Shown here: positions 8,264 through 17,316 of the stretch, one piece after another
Layout of the letters: every line of letters begins with the position of its first letter
How positions within the stretch are numbered: the first letter of the stretch is position 1
Source: Streptomyces sp. NBC_00414
Lineage (GTDB): Bacteria > Actinomycetota > Actinomycetes > Streptomycetales > Streptomycetaceae
Assembly: GCF_036038375.1 (NCBI RefSeq)
Contig: NZ_CP107935.1
Coordinates: 4,712,001-4,776,000 of the forward strand
DNA length: 64,000 nt
Direction: 5' to 3'
The notes under the pieces: generated by a model
The model's database searches: none
What the model was told of the DNA's origin: nothing
The model's input: only the letters and a program-made list of their open reading frames with translations
Made by a program: the position numbers and the translations under genes

Positions 8264-9522
8264 ACAGCGCGAACCCCTTCGGAGCGTACGAGGAAGACGA
8301 ACCGGACCCCGAGCACACCCAGGGAAACCCGGGCGGCCCCCCGCGCATACCCGTGCCACGCGCCTCCATGGAGGACACGGGCCACCCCCTCCCCACACCC
8401 ACCCCTTCACCCCTCGTCCTCGACCACCGGGTACTGAAGGCCCTGCTCGGCGCATGGGCGCTGGCGGCCTGCTCCCCCGAGGAGACGGTGGCAGTGGAGG
8501 ACCACCTCGGCGGCTGCGGCGCCTGCGCGGACGAGGCCCTGCGACTGCGCGAGGCAGTGGGCCTCCTGCACCCGCCGGAGAGCCTCGACCTGGACCCGGC
8601 CCTGCGCACCCGAGTCCTGGAGGCCTGCCTGGGCCGCCGCCCGCCCCGGATCCCGGTCCCCTCCTGGGCGACTCCGTACGACGCGGAGACCGCCCGCCTC
8701 GACGCCCTGCTCCAGGACATCGGCGACGCCGAATGGCACGCCCCGGTACGACTGCGCTGGTTCGACGGCAAGGAACCGACCAGCCGGCGCACCACCGTCG
8801 CCGGAGTGATCGCCCACCTCCTGACCGTGGACGGCCTGGTCGCGGTAACGCTCGGCCTGGACGACCCTCTGGAAAGCCCGTCAGCCAGCCCCACCCCCTC
8901 GGCCCGCACCGAGGCATTCTGGGACGCCGCCCACTTCCCGCCCACCCGTTCGGTCCGCGGCCCGTGGCGCGAGCAGGCCCACAACCTCGTCCGTACGGTG
9001 GCCTTCGCGGGCGGAGGCTCCGGCCGCCTCCCCGTCCCGTACGGCGACTTCGAACTCCCGCTGCGGGACTCGATGATGGACCGCGCCTTCGAGACCTGGG
9101 TCCACGCGGGAGACATCGCCGACGCGGTCGACTACCCCTACGAGCCGCCCTCGCCCCGCCATCTGCACGCGATGATCGACCTGGGCGCCCGTATGCTCCC
9201 CTCGGCCCTGGCCGCCCGCCGCCAGGCAGGTCTCGCGGCCCCCGCCCCGACCCGCCACCTGGTCCCGGCCGACGCCCCCGGCCGCAGCCTCCGCCTGGAG
9301 ATCGAGGGCCTGGGCGGCGGCGAGTGGCTCATCCCGCTCGACTCCCCAGGCGCCCCCGCCTCCCCCGACCACGAGGTGGCCCACGTGGCCCTGGACGGCG
9401 TGGAGTTCTGCCAGCTCGCCGCCGGCCACGTGTCCCCCGAGGAAGCGGCGGCGGGCCAGGCAGGAGACCGGGAGGCGATCAGCGACGTCCTCTTCGCAGC
9501 GGCGTCACTGAGCCGCATGTAG
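8260..9522 (+). CDS. Zinc-finger anti-sigma factor fused to a maleylpyruvate isomerase-like domain
   Basis: A 420-residue protein. Residues 1-45 are acidic and Pro-rich. Residues 46-100 form an anti-sigma zinc-binding domain with EDHLGGCGACADEA (HxxxCxxC). From about residue 140 it is a DinB/maleylpyruvate isomerase N-terminal four-helix domain: ETARLDALLQDIGDAEWHAP, an internal GVIAHLLTVDGLVA segment, and METWVHAGDIADAVDY-like metal-site residues, here FETWVHAGDIADAV. The first part should hold the upstream ECF factor. The second may sense mycothiol-linked redox or small thiols, by analogy with mycothiol-dependent isomerases. No membrane segment is visible, so it is a cytosolic anti-sigma factor. 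Confidence 0.85.
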   Translation: MNSANPFGAYEEDEPDPEHTQGNPGGPPRIPVPRASMEDTGHPLPTPTPSPLVLDHRVLKALLGAWALAACSPEETVAVEDHLGGCGACADEALRLREAVGLLHPPESLDLDPALRTRVLEACLGRRPPRIPVPSWATPYDAETARLDALLQDIGDAEWHAPVRLRWFDGKEPTSRRTTVAGVIAHLLTVDGLVAVTLGLDDPLESPSASPTPSARTEAFWDAAHFPPTRSVRGPWREQAHNLVRTVAFAGGGSGRLPVPYGDFELPLRDSMMDRAFETWVHAGDIADAVDYPYEPPSPRHLHAMIDLGARMLPSALAARRQAGLAAPAPTRHLVPADAPGRSLRLEIEGLGGGEWLIPLDSPGAPASPDHEVAHVALDGVEFCQLAAGHVSPEEAAAGQAGDREAISDVLFAAASLSRM

Positions 9523-9549
9523 GACGGCGGACACCCGCGGCACCAGAAA

Positions 9550-9675
9550 GGGCGGGGCCGTGCCGGTACGTCGAAAGTCCGCCGCGTAGGGCTCCTCCGG
9601 GAAACAGTTCCCTGCAAGAACTCACAGCCGTACACCCGGGGGCGGCGGACTCGACGTACCGGCACGGCCCCGCCC
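9550..9675. terminator. Long inverted repeat between convergent genes
   Basis: Arms 9550-9585 and 9642-9675 pair over about 34 bases with only a two-base bulge (AA). A nested hairpin GGGAA-ACAG-TTCCC lies in the loop near 9600-9613. It sits between the stop codons of the anti-sigma gene and purU, as expected for a strong bidirectional terminator, but is far longer than needed. Confidence 0.7.
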
Positions 9676-9718
9676 CACCCACGACGCGACCGCTGCGGGC
9701 CGTGACCGGCCCAGGACG

Positions 9719-10570
9719 TCAGTCGAAGACGACGGTGCGCCGCCCGTTCAACAGAATCCGCCGCTCCGCATGCCACTTCACGGCCCGGGCCAGCGCCTGG
9801 CACTCCACGTCCCGCCCCACGGCGACAAGCTGCTCAGGCGTGACCTGGTGCCCCACACGCTCGACCTCCTGCTCGATGATCGGCCCCTCGTCGAGGTCGG
9901 CCGTCACATAGTGAGCGGTGGCACCGATCAGCTTCACCCCACGCACATGCGCCTGGTGATACGGCTTCGCACCCTTGAAGCTAGGCAGGAACGAGTGGTG
10001 AATATTGATGATCTTCCCGCTCAACTGCTTGCACAGATCGTCCGAGAGCACCTGCATGTACCGGGCGAGCACCACCAGCTCGACGCCCTGCTCCCGCACC
10101 AGCTCCAGCACCTGCGCCTCGGCCTGTGCCTTGTTGTCCTTGGTGACCGGAATGTGATGGAACGGCACATGATACGAACCCACGAGTTCAGCGAACTCCG
10201 TGTGATTGGAAACCACACCGGCGATCTCGACGGGCAACGCCCCGATCCGCGCCCGGAACAGCAGATCGTTCAGGCAGTGCCCGAACTTGCTGACCATCAG
10301 CACGACCCGCATCTTCTCCTCGGCCAGATGGATCTGCCAGTCCATCTGGAAGGAGTCACCGATCGCCGCGAAGCTCGCCCGCAGCTTCTCCACCGTCACC
10401 GGCGCCTCGGCCGAGAAGTGGACCCGCATGAAGAAGAGGCCCGTGTCGTGGTCGCCGAACTGCTGGCTGTCCTCGATGTTGCAGCCGGTCATGAAGAGGT
10501 AACTCGACACGGCGTGCACGATGCCCTGCTTGTCGGGGCAGGAAAGCGTCAGGACGTACTGGTCGTTCAT
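9719..10570 (-). CDS. purU: Formyltetrahydrofolate deformylase
   Basis: A 283-residue PurU. An N-terminal ACT domain (about 3-80: QYVLTLSCPDKQGIVHAVS) is followed by a formyltransferase-fold domain (about 86-283). Catalytic signatures are INIHHSFLPSFKGAKPYHQA and GATAHYVTADLDEGPIIEQ, carrying the Asn/His/Asp triad. It hydrolyses 10-formyl-THF to formate and THF, balancing one-carbon pools. Length and motifs match the family fully. The ATG at 10570 starts the ACT domain; longer in-frame extensions run into a repeat element. A large composite inverted repeat lies just upstream. Confidence 0.95.
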   Translation of the reverse strand: MNDQYVLTLSCPDKQGIVHAVSSYLFMTGCNIEDSQQFGDHDTGLFFMRVHFSAEAPVTVEKLRASFAAIGDSFQMDWQIHLAEEKMRVVLMVSKFGHCLNDLLFRARIGALPVEIAGVVSNHTEFAELVGSYHVPFHHIPVTKDNKAQAEAQVLELVREQGVELVVLARYMQVLSDDLCKQLSGKIINIHHSFLPSFKGAKPYHQAHVRGVKLIGATAHYVTADLDEGPIIEQEVERVGHQVTPEQLVAVGRDVECQALARAVKWHAERRILLNGRRTVVFD

Positions 10571-10639
10571 GCATGCCAGGTTCCCATACAGGACCCGGCA
10601 CCCAGGCAAGCGCCCGAATCCCGGACGCGGCGGGGTTCC

Positions 10640-10760
10640 GTGCGGGCCGGTGGGGGCCGAGCGCGCAGTTCCCCACGCCCCTGAAGACAAAAGACCAGGA
10701 CGCAGCCCGCGTCTCCCAGGGGCGCGGCGAACCGCGCGACAAGCCCCCACCGGCCCGCAC
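10640..10760. repeat. Composite inverted repeat containing the dispersed GC-rich core
   Basis: Perfect 18-base arms, GTGCGGGCCGGTGGGGGC (10640-10657) and its complement (10743-10760), enclose two facing copies of the core seen elsewhere in the window: GCGCGCAGTTCCCCACGCCC and CAGGGGCGCGGCGAACCGCG. It lies between the SCO4402-like gene and purU, both on the minus strand, so it could act as a processing or attenuation hairpin. Confidence 0.75.
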
Positions 10761-10774
10761 AGGCCGGCGAATTC

Positions 10775-11221
10775 TCAGGCGGCCCGGGTCATGATCTGGA
10801 GTACCTCAAGGGTCCGAGGCTGCGCGTCGGGATCCTCCCCGTCGCTCACAGCCATCCGCACATGCGCGTCCCGAGCGGCCCGCACGGCCTCCGGCCACCC
10901 CGCATGGTCGAGATAGACGGAGACAGCCGCATCGGGCCCCACCTGATGCATGATCCGCAGCACCCGCAGCACGGCGGAGTCGACGAGCGCCGCCTCCTGC
11001 GAGTCCCGGAAGATCGTCCCGACGTATTTCTCGGCGGACCAGTTGTCCAGCCAGGTGTCCTCGACGAGGCGGTAGACGGCGTCGGTCACGTCCCCGTACC
11101 CGTCGACGCCCGCGAGCCAGACACCCCGCTGGAAGTCGGTGTCGGAAAGCATGTGCAGCGCGGAGCGCACATTGCTGCGCCAGCGCCACCACGGCATATC
11201 GTTCAGTGGCATGCCGCCCAT
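10775..11221 (-). CDS. SCO4402-family conserved protein
   Basis: A 148-residue protein of the conserved actinobacterial family named after S. coelicolor SCO4402. Recognisable segments are MPLNDMPWWRWRSNVRSALH and TWLDNWSAEKYVGTIFRDSQ. It is rich in aromatic residues and helix-forming segments, and has no signal or membrane stretch. Function is unknown. ATG at 11221 and ATG at 11212 (three codons later) are both possible, and neither has a strong ribosome site. It is transcribed toward purU. Confidence 0.75.
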   Translation of the reverse strand: MGGMPLNDMPWWRWRSNVRSALHMLSDTDFQRGVWLAGVDGYGDVTDAVYRLVEDTWLDNWSAEKYVGTIFRDSQEAALVDSAVLRVLRIMHQVGPDAAVSVYLDHAGWPEAVRAARDAHVRMAVSDGEDPDAQPRTLEVLQIMTRAA

Positions 11222-11392
11222 GGTGGATGAGCGACGCCCGCGACGGGAAGAGTTCTCCGAACCTTGCACGGTCACCGATCGTACGTTCTCCTCGGACCGG
11301 CCCACCCCGCACCCCGCTGTTCACCCCTTCGTCACCACGCGTTGACCCAGGGTCACACCAGTCGTAGCGGTGTGACGGAATCGTGCGTGTCC

Positions 11393-12691
11393 ATGACCGG
11401 CAGGCGACACATCCGTACCTTCCTCAGCGCCCTCCACCTCCCCGTCACCAAGGCCAGAGTGCTGTGCGCGGGCGCGTTGGCGATGTGTGTGTCGACCGCC
11501 GTCGGATGCGGTGTCGTCCCCGGTACCACGGGGGGTTCCGGGGACGGCGCCATCACCGTCATGACGTGGGCGCCCGAGAAGACGAAAACGACCAACAAGC
11601 CCGGAATGCCCGCGATGGCGAAGGCGTACGCGCGCTGGGTCAACGCCAACGGCGGCATCAACGGCCGCAAGCTCAGGGTCATCACCTGCAACGACCACAA
11701 CGACGCGGTGGCCGCCGCGAGCTGCGCCCGCCGCGCCGCCGAGGAGAACGTCGTCGCGGTCGTCGGCTCGTACAGCCAGCACGCCCGTTCCTTCTTCTCC
11801 CCGCTGGAGACGGCCGGCATCCCGTACCTCGGCGGCTACGGAGTCACCGACGACGAGTTCACCAGCCCGCTGTCGTATCCGGTCAACGGCGGCCAGCCCT
11901 CCCTGCTGATCGGACTCGGGCAGCAGCTCGCCAGGACCTGCGGCCCGGTCACGCTCATCCGCCCCGACACGGTCGCGGGCGACGAACTGCCCGTGCTGCT
12001 CGACTCCGGGCTGACCGCGGGGCGCCACGCGGCCTCCGTCGACCAGCGGGCCGCGGAGGACGCCACGGAGTTCTCGGGGCACGCCCAGCGGGCGCTGCGG
12101 CGGGTCACCGCGGACTCACCGGAGGAGGGGTGCGTGGTGCCTGCCCTCGGCGACCGCACCGACACCTTCATGGACTCGTTCCGGCGGACCCGCGAGGACT
12201 ATCCGGCGGTACGGACGGCCTCCGTGCTGGGCAGCATCGACCAGTCGATGATCGACGCGACGGGCCGTACGTACGAGGGCTCGTACGTCACCGGCTGGTA
12301 CCCGGCGTCGAGCGACAAGCGGTGGAAGCCGATGCGCGAGGTCATCCGCGAGGAGGCCTTCGGCGACAACCGGATCGACGTCGCCGACCCCGGCGTGCAG
12401 ACGACCTGGGTCGCGTACACCGCCCTGAAGAAGGCCATCGAGTCGCTGGGCGACGGCGAGGTGACCGCGCGGGCGCTGCGGCGGACGCTCGACAACGGCC
12501 TGCAGATCGACACGGGCGGGCTCACACCGACCCTGAGCTGGAGTTTCCAGGACCTGATCACGGCGAGCGGCTTCCCGAGGCTGGTCAACGCGGACGTGAC
12601 CTTCCAGGTGGTGCGCAAGGGCCAACTGGTCACGGAGCGCAAGGGTTTCGTGAACGTGTCAAAGGTCCTGGAAAACACCCAGACACTCTGA
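11393..12691 (+). CDS. Extracellular amino-acid-type substrate-binding lipoprotein
   Basis: A 432-residue periplasmic-binding-like protein (branched-chain amino acid receptor fold, PF13458 type). A signal segment (about residues 15-45) ends in a lipobox-like TAVGC, suggesting a membrane-anchored lipoprotein. The binding domain begins ITVMTWAPEKTKTTN and includes WVNANGGINGRKLRVITCND, typical of LivJ-like proteins. No ABC permease or ATPase gene is adjacent, so it is an orphan receptor that could sense rather than import. The ATG at 11393 has no clear ribosome site; the residues before it do not look like part of a signal peptide. Confidence 0.75.
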   Translation: MTGRRHIRTFLSALHLPVTKARVLCAGALAMCVSTAVGCGVVPGTTGGSGDGAITVMTWAPEKTKTTNKPGMPAMAKAYARWVNANGGINGRKLRVITCNDHNDAVAAASCARRAAEENVVAVVGSYSQHARSFFSPLETAGIPYLGGYGVTDDEFTSPLSYPVNGGQPSLLIGLGQQLARTCGPVTLIRPDTVAGDELPVLLDSGLTAGRHAASVDQRAAEDATEFSGHAQRALRRVTADSPEEGCVVPALGDRTDTFMDSFRRTREDYPAVRTASVLGSIDQSMIDATGRTYEGSYVTGWYPASSDKRWKPMREVIREEAFGDNRIDVADPGVQTTWVAYTALKKAIESLGDGEVTARALRRTLDNGLQIDTGGLTPTLSWSFQDLITASGFPRLVNADVTFQVVRKGQLVTERKGFVNVSKVLENTQTL

Positions 12692-12739
12692 TAACCGACA
12701 TCGCCACCCAAACCAGTCAGATCCCCACAGCGGCCCGTT

Positions 12740-12805
12740 CCCCAGACGAACCGTCACCCGAGAACGGACCGTCACCCAGGAACGAACCGTTTCCCCAAAC
12801 GATCC
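12740..12805. repeat. Short imperfect tandem repeat between convergent genes
   Basis: About three copies of an 18-20 base unit of the form GAACGRACCGTCACCCAG occur in tandem, more A-rich than their surroundings. They lie between the lipoprotein gene and the convergent membrane-protein gene. No function is evident. Confidence 0.45.
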
Positions 12806-12887
12806 GGCCCCCGAAGCCGACCGATGGGTGCCTGAGCCGCACCGCGCGGTGTGGGTGTCATGCGCTTCCCGGCACGATTCCCGGCGA

Positions 12888-14729
12888 TCAGAGCTGTCCC
12901 GGCTGCCGCTCGGTGAGTCCGTAGGTCTGTGCGACGGAGTTCCACAGCTTGGCGGCCTTGGCCTTCTGCGTGGTCGCGGTGCCGCTCTCACGGTTGCCCG
13001 CGGCGGTCTGCCCCGTGGAACGGGCCTGCCCCTTGCGGCAGCCCTTCTTGCCCGCGGCCTGGTCGGCCCACGCCGCGTAGTGGGTGTCCGCCGCGGCGGA
13101 GGCCTTCCACGCGCTGTTGAGCGCGGCGGTCAGCTCCGCGTGGTTCTCCAGCTTGTCGACGGACAGGCCCGCCAGCCGCGTGACAAGCCCGTTGCGCTGC
13201 TTGGCGGCGTTGCGCAGATCACTGGCCGCCTGGCCGAGGTTGGTGCACTTGCGTACGTTGTCGACGGCCTTGACGACCGAGTCACGGCTGTTGCCGCTGT
13301 CGGCGAGGAGCTTGTCCAGGGCCACGGCCTGCGCCTCCTCCGGACCCGCCGACTCGGAGCCGGAGCCTTCGGTGGCCGGCGCGGTCGCGGCGACCGTCGT
13401 GTTCTCGTCGCCCTTGTCCTCCTCGCTCCCGCCACCGCTGAGCAGGGCGCCGGCGCCGATGCCGAGGACGGCGATGCCCACGCCGACGGCGGCGATGAGG
13501 GGAACTCGGGAACGGGAGCGGCCACCGCGGCCGTGGTCACCGTCGGCCGCGGCCCGGCGTGCGCCGCGCCCGCCCGGACCCTCGGGGCCCGCCGGCGCAC
13601 CGGCACCGCCGAAGCCGCCGGGCGTACCGAACCCGGCCGGAGCACCGAACTCGGGCGAGGCACCGCCCGGTTGTCTCCGCTGCCCCGGCCCCTGCCCTCG
13701 TCGCGCCCGCGGCTGGTCCACCGGGGGCAGCTGCTGGGTGGCGCCGCCGCCGTCCGCCCGGAAGAGGTTGTCGAACTCGGCGGGCGGCTGCTGCCGGTCC
13801 TCCGGCCCGCCCGGCCGTACGCCGTACCCGGATCCGGCCGCGCCGGGCTGTGCGGGCACCGGCGCCATGAACTGCGTGGGCTGGGCGTCCGGGTCCACGG
13901 CGGGGGGCAGGGGTCCCGCGCCGTTCCCGCCGGGCATCGGCCCGGAGCCGTCGTTCGGAACGCGGCCGAGGTACCGCGTGGCGTCGCCGGACGTCGCCTC
14001 GGGTGCCGTACCCGCGGCGGGCATCTCGGGAGGCAGCGCGCCGGGGCCAACCGGCGGAAGGAACTGCGTGGCGCCCTCGTCCATGGGCGGCGCCGCGGTG
14101 ACGGGCGGCAGGAACTGGGTCGCGCCCTCGTCCATGGGAGCGGCGGGCGGCAACGCGCCCGGCCCCGCTCCGGAGGCGTCCGGGTAGCCGTAGCCGCCCT
14201 GTCCGTGCGCACCGGCGGGGTTCTGCGGCTGCGGGACGCCGTAACCGTTACCGGTCCGTCCGTCGTACTGCTGCTGCGGCTGCGGCTGTTGCTGTTGCTG
14301 TTGCTGCGGTATCGCGCCGCCGGGCGCCTGCTGGGCGGTGCCCCACTGGCCGCCGTCCTGCGCCCCGTAGGGACCGGCAGGAGGCTCGGTGTACTGCGAG
14401 ACCTGCCCGCCACCACCGGACGCGTCCCAACCGGAGCCCGGCGCACCCTGGCCGCCGCCGCCCTGCGGCCCGGCACTCCAGCTGGATATCTGCGTATCCG
14501 GAGCCTGAGCGGCACCACCGGCACCGCCGACGCCACCCGGATTGCCCCATTCGTCGGCCTGCGGAGCGGACCGCGGACCCCACGGCTGGTCCCAGGCCTG
14601 ACCGCCCGCCGGGACCGCGCGGTCGCCGGTCTGGCCCGGCAGGAGGGGCTCGCCGCCGTCGGACGGCAGCACGATGCCTTCGCGCGCGGGTCGCGCCGAG
14701 GGCTCGTCGCCCTGTCCGTTGTGCGTCAC
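12888..14729 (-). CDS. Pro/Gly/Gln-rich single-pass membrane protein with TQxLPP motifs
   Basis: A 613-residue protein. Residues 1-400 are low complexity, rich in Gly, Pro and Gln. They include a poly-Gln run near 150 and repeated short motifs (DEGATQFLPPV twice near 197-225, ATRYLGRVP, PTQFMAPVP, ATQQLPPV). One transmembrane helix VPLIAAVGVGIAVLGIGAGA lies near 407-427. The outer part (about 430-613) is helical, with two Cys. The Thr in TQxLPP-type motifs resembles FHA-domain or Ser/Thr-kinase targets in actinobacteria; that is inference. No catalytic domain is visible. Confidence 0.7.
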   Translation of the reverse strand: MTHNGQGDEPSARPAREGIVLPSDGGEPLLPGQTGDRAVPAGGQAWDQPWGPRSAPQADEWGNPGGVGGAGGAAQAPDTQISSWSAGPQGGGGQGAPGSGWDASGGGGQVSQYTEPPAGPYGAQDGGQWGTAQQAPGGAIPQQQQQQQPQPQQQYDGRTGNGYGVPQPQNPAGAHGQGGYGYPDASGAGPGALPPAAPMDEGATQFLPPVTAAPPMDEGATQFLPPVGPGALPPEMPAAGTAPEATSGDATRYLGRVPNDGSGPMPGGNGAGPLPPAVDPDAQPTQFMAPVPAQPGAAGSGYGVRPGGPEDRQQPPAEFDNLFRADGGGATQQLPPVDQPRARRGQGPGQRRQPGGASPEFGAPAGFGTPGGFGGAGAPAGPEGPGGRGARRAAADGDHGRGGRSRSRVPLIAAVGVGIAVLGIGAGALLSGGGSEEDKGDENTTVAATAPATEGSGSESAGPEEAQAVALDKLLADSGNSRDSVVKAVDNVRKCTNLGQAASDLRNAAKQRNGLVTRLAGLSVDKLENHAELTAALNSAWKASAAADTHYAAWADQAAGKKGCRKGQARSTGQTAAGNRESGTATTQKAKAAKLWNSVAQTYGLTERQPGQL

Positions 14730-14946
14730 CGGGACTCCTACGAATGGGGGACCTTCGGAATCGTCGGTTCACGCTACCGGGTCCTCGCGAGCCGGTGCCA
14801 CGCAGCACGGGACGTGACACCCGCCACCGGGGACAGCCAGTGACAAACCGCCCCCGGATCGCTGTTCGAGCCCCTTTTTTGCGCCTCCTTTCACATCACG
14901 TGCTTCATTTCTCACACGTTCACGCCCCGAGCGGGCCGAACTCGCC

Positions 14947-16332
14947 CTAGGCCGCCGCCTGAAGCTCCATGCGTGCCCCGAACTCCCGCACCACGGGCTC
15001 GTCCCGGTACGGCTCAAGCCGCTGCTGGAAGTCGTCCAGGTACTCGGCGCCCCGGTTGGACCGCAGCGTGCCCAGCAGCTCGACCGCTCGCAGACCCGTG
15101 TGGCAGGCCTGCTCCACCTCGCGCTGCTGCACCTGCGCGGAGGCCAGGAGCACATAGCCGATCGCGCGCCGCCTGGCCCGCGACTCGGGGTGCCCGTCGA
15201 GGGACTCCTGAGCGCGCCGTGCGGCCGCCTCGGCCTGCCCCAGGTCACGGTGACAATGCGCCAATTCGTCGGCCAGGTACGCCTCGTCGAAGTGCGCGAT
15301 CCAACGGGGGTCGTCCCCGGCCTCCGGATCGGCCTGCTCCAGCGCCGCCACGGCCCGGCCGGACGCCGTCTGCGCCGAGCGCGCGTCGCCCATCAGGGCA
15401 TGGCCCCGCGCCTCGGCGGCGTGGAACATCGACTCCGCGCGCGGTGTGACCCGCCCGCGCGCCCCCTCCTGCGCCGCCCGCGCCAACTGCGCGATCTCCC
15501 GCGGGTTTCCGAGCTGCGCGGCCAGGTGGCTCATGGACGCGGCGAGCACGTACCCGCCGTATCCACGGTCGCCCGCCGCCTGCGCGAGCCGCAGCGCCTG
15601 GATGTAGTACCGCTGTGCGAGACCCGGCTGCCCGGTGTCGATCGCCATGTAGCCCGCCAGCTCCGTCAACCGCGCGACGGCCGCGAAGAGTTCACGCCCG
15701 ACCGCTTCCCGGTACGAGCCCGCCAGCAGCCCGGAGACGACGCTGTTCAGGTAGTGCACGACGACCGGGCGCACATGCCCGCTGCCGTACTGGTGGTCGA
15801 GGTCGACGAGCGCCTGGGTCATCGCGGTCACCGCCGCCACGTCGGACTGCCCGACCCGCGGCCCGGCGGAGCGCGAGACCTGCGCGTCCGGCGAGGAGAT
15901 CAGCCAGTCCCGGCTCGGTTCGACGAGCGCGGAGGCCGCGACGGACGAACCGGACAGGAAGTCCCGGCGCCCCACGTCGCTGCGCCACAGCTCGCAGACC
16001 TGCTCGATCGCGCCGAGCACCGTCGGCGAGAACTGCAGCCCCACACCGGAGGCGAGGTTCTTGCCGTTCGCCATGCCGATCTCGTCGATCGTGACGGTCC
16101 GGCCCAGCTTTCGGCCCAGCGCCTCGGCGATGATGGCGGGCGCCCGCCCGCGCGGCTGCTGTCCGCGCAGCCAGCGCGCCACGGACGTCTTGTCGTAGCG
16201 CAGATCGAGACCGTGTTCCGCGCCGCACATGTTGACCCGGCGGGCCAGACCGGCGTTGGAACAGCCCGCTTCCTGAATGAGCGCCTGCAGTCGTTCGTTC
16301 GGCTGCCGCGCGACGAGAGGCCTTGCGGCCAT
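14947..16332 (-). CDS. NsdA-like tetratricopeptide regulator
   Basis: A 461-residue protein of the Streptomyces NsdA/NsdB class. The N-terminus is helix-turn-helix-like (LQALIQEAGCSNAGLARRVN ... KTSVARWLRGQQPRGRAP). The segment VGRRDFLSGSSVAASALVEP follows, then TPR-like helical repeats from about 180 to 450. In S. coelicolor NsdA represses antibiotic production and sporulation, but its mechanism is unsettled. It is divergent from a prim-pol-like gene, the same pairing found beside nsdA in S. coelicolor as I recall. I therefore call a close family member without assigning the gene name. Confidence 0.75.
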   Translation of the reverse strand: MAARPLVARQPNERLQALIQEAGCSNAGLARRVNMCGAEHGLDLRYDKTSVARWLRGQQPRGRAPAIIAEALGRKLGRTVTIDEIGMANGKNLASGVGLQFSPTVLGAIEQVCELWRSDVGRRDFLSGSSVAASALVEPSRDWLISSPDAQVSRSAGPRVGQSDVAAVTAMTQALVDLDHQYGSGHVRPVVVHYLNSVVSGLLAGSYREAVGRELFAAVARLTELAGYMAIDTGQPGLAQRYYIQALRLAQAAGDRGYGGYVLAASMSHLAAQLGNPREIAQLARAAQEGARGRVTPRAESMFHAAEARGHALMGDARSAQTASGRAVAALEQADPEAGDDPRWIAHFDEAYLADELAHCHRDLGQAEAAARRAQESLDGHPESRARRRAIGYVLLASAQVQQREVEQACHTGLRAVELLGTLRSNRGAEYLDDFQQRLEPYRDEPVVREFGARMELQAAA

Positions 16333-16656
16333 TGGCGTACCCCCTGTGGCTGCGGTGCCTGCCCACGCGCACCGAGTTGACGAGCTCTCAGTGACCGGGA
16401 CGTCCCGCCCTCGTGAGAGGAGCGAAAAGTCCGGCCTCGAAGATCAATGCCCCGCGGACATACCGAAGATGCGAGACATGCGAGGATTGCCGGGTAAAGG
16501 CTGCTGCCCGCCCCACACAGGGCTACCCACCACCCGCTGCCGCCTCCCATGCGCGCCCCCACAGATGCATCCATGCGCCCCATACGTGGGATCGGTGCTC
16601 CTCCCCCGCGCGCGCAAGGCCCGTAACCCCTGATGGGTGCGGGAGTTGAGTTCAGC
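16333..16656. other. Divergent promoter region, regulator and prim-pol-like genes
   Basis: About 320 bases without a gene. No obvious palindrome or -35/-10 pair stands out. An ATG at 16633 in frame with the next gene is not preceded by a ribosome site. Confidence 0.4.
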
Positions 16657-17316
16657 GTGGAAGAGACGATCGCAGGCACCGAGACCGCCCAGATCCCGAA
16701 GCAGCGCGGCGAGTCGCTGCAGGACACAGCCGTGCGCTATGCCGAGGAGCGCCATTGGGACGTGTTCCCCGGCACCTGGCTGGAGGCCGTCGACGGCGTG
16801 CAGTGCTGCTCGTGCGGCGACCCGTCGTGCGCGGTGCCCGGCGCGCACCCGGCGCGCGAGGACTGGGCGACGGTGGCCACGGGGAGTGCGACCGTCGCCC
16901 GCCGGCTGTGGGCCAAGCAGCCCGTCGCGTCGATCCTGCTGCCCACGGGGCGGACGTTCGACGCGATCGACGTGCCCGAGACCGCGGGGTTTCTCGCGCT
17001 CGCGCGGATGCGGCGGATGGAGCTGACGCTCGGGCCCGTGACGTGTACGCCGGATCGGCGGATGCAGTTCTTCGTGCTTCCCGGGGCCGCGGCGAAGGTC
17101 CCGGACCTGGTCCGCAAGCTGGGCTGGCCGCTCGCCTCCCTCGATCTGGATGTCCTCGGGGAGGGCGCGTACGTGGCCGCGCCGCCCACGCGGTTCGGGG
17201 CGCGGGGGGCCGTGCAGTGGGCCTGCCGGCCTACGCCCGCGAATCGGTGGCTGCCGGACGCGGAGGAATTGATCTCCCCGTTGTCCTACGCGTGCGGGCG
17301 GGACGCCCGTCGGTAG
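16657..17316 (+). CDS. Prim-pol-domain-like protein (bifunctional DNA primase/polymerase family)
   Basis: A 219-residue protein of the family annotated as bifunctional DNA primase/polymerase N-terminal. It shows AVRYAEERHWDVFPGTWLEA, a cysteine-rich insert CCSCGDPSCAVPGAHPA and WLPDAEELISPLSY at the C-terminus. The acidic catalytic pair of archaeo-eukaryotic primases is hard to see (DAIDVPETAG may be its remnant), so enzymatic activity is doubtful. The GTG at 16657 has GGGAG 11 bases upstream and starts the conserved ETIAGTETAQIPKQ segment. It is divergent from the NsdA-like gene. Role unknown. Confidence 0.7.
   Translation: MEETIAGTETAQIPKQRGESLQDTAVRYAEERHWDVFPGTWLEAVDGVQCCSCGDPSCAVPGAHPAREDWATVATGSATVARRLWAKQPVASILLPTGRTFDAIDVPETAGFLALARMRRMELTLGPVTCTPDRRMQFFVLPGAAAKVPDLVRKLGWPLASLDLDVLGEGAYVAAPPTRFGARGAVQWACRPTPANRWLPDAEELISPLSYACGRDARR

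Noticed and set aside
8112..9911. 600-codon frame overlapping the sigma and anti-sigma genes
   Set aside because: A GC-bias shadow rich in Pro and Arg. The overlapped genes have clear domains.
10561..10750. Longer start for purU
   Set aside because: The extension reads through the composite inverted repeat and precedes the ACT domain with non-family sequence.
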